Source: Thermoflexibacter ruber (GTDB lineage Bacteria; Bacteroidota; Bacteroidia; Cytophagales; Thermoflexibacteraceae). From it: 64,000 nt of DNA. Shown in pieces: positions 61,364-64,000 of this stretch. Position 1 is the first letter of the stretch, and the number at the start of each line of letters is the position of its first letter. Position numbers and translations under genes: made by a program. The notes under the pieces are model-generated. The model searched no databases. It had not been told where the DNA came from and worked only from the letters and a program-made list of their open reading frames with translations. The DNA lies in NCBI RefSeq assembly GCF_900113045.1, contig NZ_FONY01000010.1:1-64000 (forward strand), given 5' to 3'.

Positions 61364-61406
61364 AACTTATTTTTTTGATTGTCATAGAACGATTGTTTTC
61401 TTTAAA

Positions 61407-61439
61407 AAACCCTAAGAACTTTGAAAATTCTTAGGGTTT
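61407..61439. terminator. Bidirectional intrinsic terminator
   Basis: AAACCCTAAGAA (61407-61418) pairs perfectly with TTCTTAGGGTTT (61428-61439), with A/T runs on both sides, between convergent dprA and the oxidoreductase gene. Near-copy of the hairpin at 17570. Confidence 0.85.
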
Positions 61440-61455
61440 GATTTATCTAAACCGC

Positions 61456-62901
61456 TTATAAAGTCCAGCCTTCTCTGTATTCTCGTCTTACAAATTGGTT
61501 GGCTTCATCAAAATTGGTAATTTTCATATTTTTTGCGTCCCAAAGCAGTTTTTTCCTACCGGGATAGTTCCTTCCGTCACGCATAGCATAGCTTCTGATA
61601 GCTAAGTTGCCCATGAGTACTGCCTCCGTGAAAGGACCTGCATAATCAAATGGGGAACTTAATTCCATATTTCCATAGCCTTTGATACAAGCATCTACCC
61701 ACTGAGTATAGTGTCCTGCTTCTCCTCCTTCTACTCTTGGAATCGTTGGTTTAGGAAGTTCTACTTCTTTCATACGAGAAGTAGGCAAGAGTACAGGCAT
61801 ACTTTGATAGTTTGCCATCAGTTTACCCTTAGTTCCCTCGAATATATAGCCGTTGCCACCACCACCCATCTGCTCGTCAGGGAGTAGTTCTTCTGGTCTT
61901 TTTGGAATGAGTCCTCCGTCCATCCAAGTAAAATTAATACTGCCTTTGCCATCTTTACGTGGGAATTTAAGATGTATAATAGAAGAAGCGGGACAGCTAT
62001 CTACATAATTTGCTTCTTTGAAAAAGTCTTCCCATGCTGTGGTCGCACTGCACTCTACCTCAGAAGGATAGTCTATAGGAAGGCAACGAAAAGCGGCATC
62101 CATGATATGACAAGCCATATCGCCCAAAGCTCCTGTGCCAAAATTCCACCACCCACGCCAGTTAAAAGGTAAATAAGCAGGGTTAAAGTCCATAGGCTTG
62201 ACAGGACCTAACCACAAATCCCAACTTAATTCTTTGGGAATATCAAATTTGCCTTTGGGGGTAGGAATACCTTGGGGCCAAACTGGGCGATTTGTCCATG
62301 TAAGTACATTGGTAACTTCCCCTATCAGACCTGCTTCTACCCATTCTTTGGTTACTCGTACATAGTCAGCAGAGGCATACTGGTTGCCCATCTGCGTTAC
62401 TACTTTGTACTTTCTTGCGGCTTCGGTAAGCATACGTGCTTCGTAGATATTGTGTGTGAGTGGTTTTTGTACGTACACGTGCTTACCTCTTTGGATAGCT
62501 GCCATAGTAGCCACTGCGTGTGTATGGTCAGGTGTAGAAACAGACACAGCATCTATATTTTTAGATTCTTTGTCAAACATTTCACGAAAATCTCTGTAAA
62601 ACTTTGCATTAGGGAAATTTTTACGTGAATTGGCGGTCATTCTTTCATCTACATCGCATAAAAAAGCAATTTTTGCTTTTGGATTTTTAGCAAAACCTGT
62701 CAAGTCAGATTCTCCTTTTCCCCCTACTCCTATACCCGCAATGTAAAGCGTGTCGCTTGGGGGAATGAATCCCTTACCTCCTAAAACAAAACGAGGTACG
62801 ATGCTAAAAGCCGCAGTAGCTATCCCTGCACTTTTGATAAAATTTCTTCGTGAAAGATTTGATTTGGTAGCAGTGCTTTTCTCTTCGTTAGACATACTCA
62901 T
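61456..62901 (-). CDS. Tat-exported Gfo/Idh/MocA-family oxidoreductase
   Basis: 481 aa. Twin-arginine signal with SRRNFIKSAGIATAAFS at 17-33. NAD-binding fold GIGVGGKGESDLTGF and DVDER, EKPL-like YVQKPLTHNIYEA, and a C-terminal dimerisation domain with HIMDAAFRCL. Exported members of this family in Bacteroidota oxidise or rearrange sugars with tightly bound NAD, some acting as glycosidases. Substrate unknown. A TACTTTTG -7 box lies upstream. Confidence 0.92.
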   Translation of the reverse strand: MSMSNEEKSTATKSNLSRRNFIKSAGIATAAFSIVPRFVLGGKGFIPPSDTLYIAGIGVGGKGESDLTGFAKNPKAKIAFLCDVDERMTANSRKNFPNAKFYRDFREMFDKESKNIDAVSVSTPDHTHAVATMAAIQRGKHVYVQKPLTHNIYEARMLTEAARKYKVVTQMGNQYASADYVRVTKEWVEAGLIGEVTNVLTWTNRPVWPQGIPTPKGKFDIPKELSWDLWLGPVKPMDFNPAYLPFNWRGWWNFGTGALGDMACHIMDAAFRCLPIDYPSEVECSATTAWEDFFKEANYVDSCPASSIIHLKFPRKDGKGSINFTWMDGGLIPKRPEELLPDEQMGGGGNGYIFEGTKGKLMANYQSMPVLLPTSRMKEVELPKPTIPRVEGGEAGHYTQWVDACIKGYGNMELSSPFDYAGPFTEAVLMGNLAIRSYAMRDGRNYPGRKKLLWDAKNMKITNFDEANQFVRREYREGWTL

Positions 62902-62963
62902 TGATTGATGATTTTTAGTATTAAAAATAACTGAATTTATAAAAAATAGTATTGATTGAAATG

Positions 62964-62971
62964 CAAAAGTA
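62964..62971 (-). promoter_or_regulatory. -7 box TACTTTTG for the Gfo/Idh gene
   Basis: Plus CAAAAGTA, 63 nt before the ATG at 62901 on the minus strand; only a weak T-rich -33 region. Confidence 0.4.
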
Positions 62972-63031
62972 TCTATCTGAATGTCTAAAATTGGTCAAGC
63001 CACACAACTACCTTTCCCCAAGTAGCAGTTT

Positions 63032-64000
63032 TTATACTTTCTTTTCTTTAGGTAACTCTATCACAAACTCAGTCCCCTTGCCTAATTCACTGTTTACACT
63101 AATCTTACCGTTCATTCGCTCTACTAAGGTTTTGATAATAGATAAGCCCAATCCTGTAGAACTTTCCCCTGCGGTAGGTCTGGCAGAAAGTTTTTGAAAT
63201 TTCTTAAACATCTTTTTTTGGTCTTCAGGACTAATACCAGGTCCTTCATCTTTGACAGAAATAGAGACGATGTGAGAGTTTTCTACCGCCGAGATGTAAA
63301 TATTTTTTTCTTGAGGTGAAAACTTGATTGCATTAGAAACCAAATTGTCTAAAATACGATTGAGGTAACTGCGGTCTGCATCTATCACCTTCGTATTCAG
63401 TTGTTGGTCAAAATGTAGCTGTATTTTTTTGTTCTCTGCTTGTTGTTTGTAGCTGTTTACCACAGGAATCAAGAAGTTTTCTAAGTCAACCTTTTCCCAG
63501 TTAATCGCTTCTGGTTTTTGCTGTTCTATGGCATTAATATCTAACAAGTCTTCTATGAATTTTTTGCCCTCGAAAGCTACTTTGCGTATCATTTGCACAA
63601 ATTCTTCTTGCTCTTCGTTCAAATCTCCCAAATTGGGTAACAACTGTGCGGCTCCCGCAATTTTGTTGAGTGGTGCTTTCAAGTCATGAGCTACTATGTT
63701 CATCAAACTATTTTTCTCTCTGTCTAAGTCTTCTAATCGCGTATTTTTCTGCTCTATCTCCTGTTTCTGTACCTGTAATTGAGTATTTTGTTGTTCTATC
63801 TGAACTTTTTGTGCTTGTACTTGAGCGAGGGTTTCTGCCAATTCTTTTTTCTGCTTGTCCAACCGTCTTGATAAGATAAAGAGGAAAATCGCCGCAAAAG
63901 CAAAAACAAGAGCAATTAAGGAGAAAAGGATAATCTTATTTCTAAACTCGGCTGCAAGTTGCCTTTTTTCTGCCTCTATTTTCTCGTATTTCTCCTGCAA
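63032..64000 (-). CDS. Sensor histidine kinase, 3' part only
   Basis: 322 residues visible, entering from the right edge, so the true start and any sensory domain are outside. Seen: a helical stretch (EKYEKIEAEKRQL), a membrane segment (IILFSLIALVFAFAAIFLFIL), a coiled coil with QKxxIEQQNTQLQ-like repeats, HisKA with the phospho-acceptor His in NIVAHDLKAPLNK, and HATPase motifs NAIKFSPQEKN, DEGPGISPED and TGLGLSIIK. The architecture is that of TPR-linked Bacteroidota kinases. No response regulator visible. Confidence 0.92.
   Translation of the reverse strand: MQEKYEKIEAEKRQLAAEFRNKIILFSLIALVFAFAAIFLFILSRRLDKQKKELAETLAQVQAQKVQIEQQNTQLQVQKQEIEQKNTRLEDLDREKNSLMNIVAHDLKAPLNKIAGAAQLLPNLGDLNEEQEEFVQMIRKVAFEGKKFIEDLLDINAIEQQKPEAINWEKVDLENFLIPVVNSYKQQAENKKIQLHFDQQLNTKVIDADRSYLNRILDNLVSNAIKFSPQEKNIYISAVENSHIVSISVKDEGPGISPEDQKKMFKKFQKLSARPTAGESSTGLGLSIIKTLVERMNGKISVNSELGKGTEFVIELPKEKKV

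Noticed and set aside
1-64000. CRISPR arrays, rRNA genes, prophage modules or secondary-metabolite clusters.
   Set aside because: No regularly spaced repeats, rRNA signatures, phage structural genes or synthase genes were found on reading both strands.

Overview
This window is chromosomal DNA of a member of the Bacteroidota, most likely from the Cytophagales side of the phylum. Several things point there. Gene starts are preceded by the Bacteroidota promoter pattern (TTTG, about 19-23 nt, TAnnTTTG) rather than sigma70 boxes, and Shine-Dalgarno sequences are mostly absent. A gldN gene (gliding and type IX secretion) is present. The base composition is AT-rich, and there are many signal-peptide outer-membrane proteins, Tat-exported Gfo/Idh oxidoreductases and short intergenic hairpin repeats. 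The window is mainly housekeeping and metabolic DNA with one clear accessory stretch at about 22.4-31.3 kb. I cannot name the species.

Layout. 0-0.3 kb: the 5' end of an IS982-type transposase running off the left edge. 0.6-5.3 kb: an outer-membrane protein, lipA, a small monooxygenase-fold protein, then a yajC-ybbR-coaE unit. 5.6-12.5 kb: metal-binding lipoprotein, lytic transglycosylase, thioredoxin-fold protein, amino-acid permease, an IlvD/Edd dehydratase of the L-arabinonate type, and a PhnD-like binding protein. 12.9-22.4 kb: histidine kinase, DegT aminotransferase with a SpoU methyltransferase, a Rof-like protein, SDR, a TlpA-type thioredoxin, argC and a Na+/H+ antiporter. 22.4-31.3 kb: a type IIG restriction-methylation enzyme, an orphan efflux adaptor, hutH, tRNA-Leu(CAA), a SAM methyltransferase, and a complete EcoRI-like R-M pair next to a 132-bp imperfect palindrome resembling an integron attC site. 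31.3-43.7 kb: phhA, cyclophilin, gldN, PPK2, transposase remnant, sugar-binding lipoprotein, metallophosphoesterase, mlaE, a broken GNAT gene, FAD oxidoreductase, MFS and rsmE. 43.7-47.1 kb: two successive modules, each a Crp/Fnr-type regulator followed by small membrane-protein genes. 47.4-64 kb: MscS channel, recN, GH29 fucosidase, a transglutaminase-DUF2126 giant, hisB, ribokinase, dprA, a Gfo/Idh oxidoreductase and the 3' part of a second histidine kinase.

The most notable observation is in the EcoRI-like endonuclease (30223-31056, minus). It is the same length as EcoRI (277 aa) and aligns without gaps to the EcoRI sequence as I remember it. It keeps Asp91, Lys113 and the GAATTC-reading residues around 137-145 and at 200 and 203, but catalytic Glu111 is Gly (codon GGA). 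The companion methyltransferase looks intact. The locus may therefore encode a naturally cleavage-dead GAATTC-binding protein, or a recently inactivated R-M system. A sequencing error at one base is the alternative to exclude first.

Two other genes (a GNAT acetyltransferase and a 2TM-domain protein) are cut by single in-frame TGA codons. TGA ends several intact genes here, so these look like recent pseudogenes, or base errors, rather than a changed genetic code.
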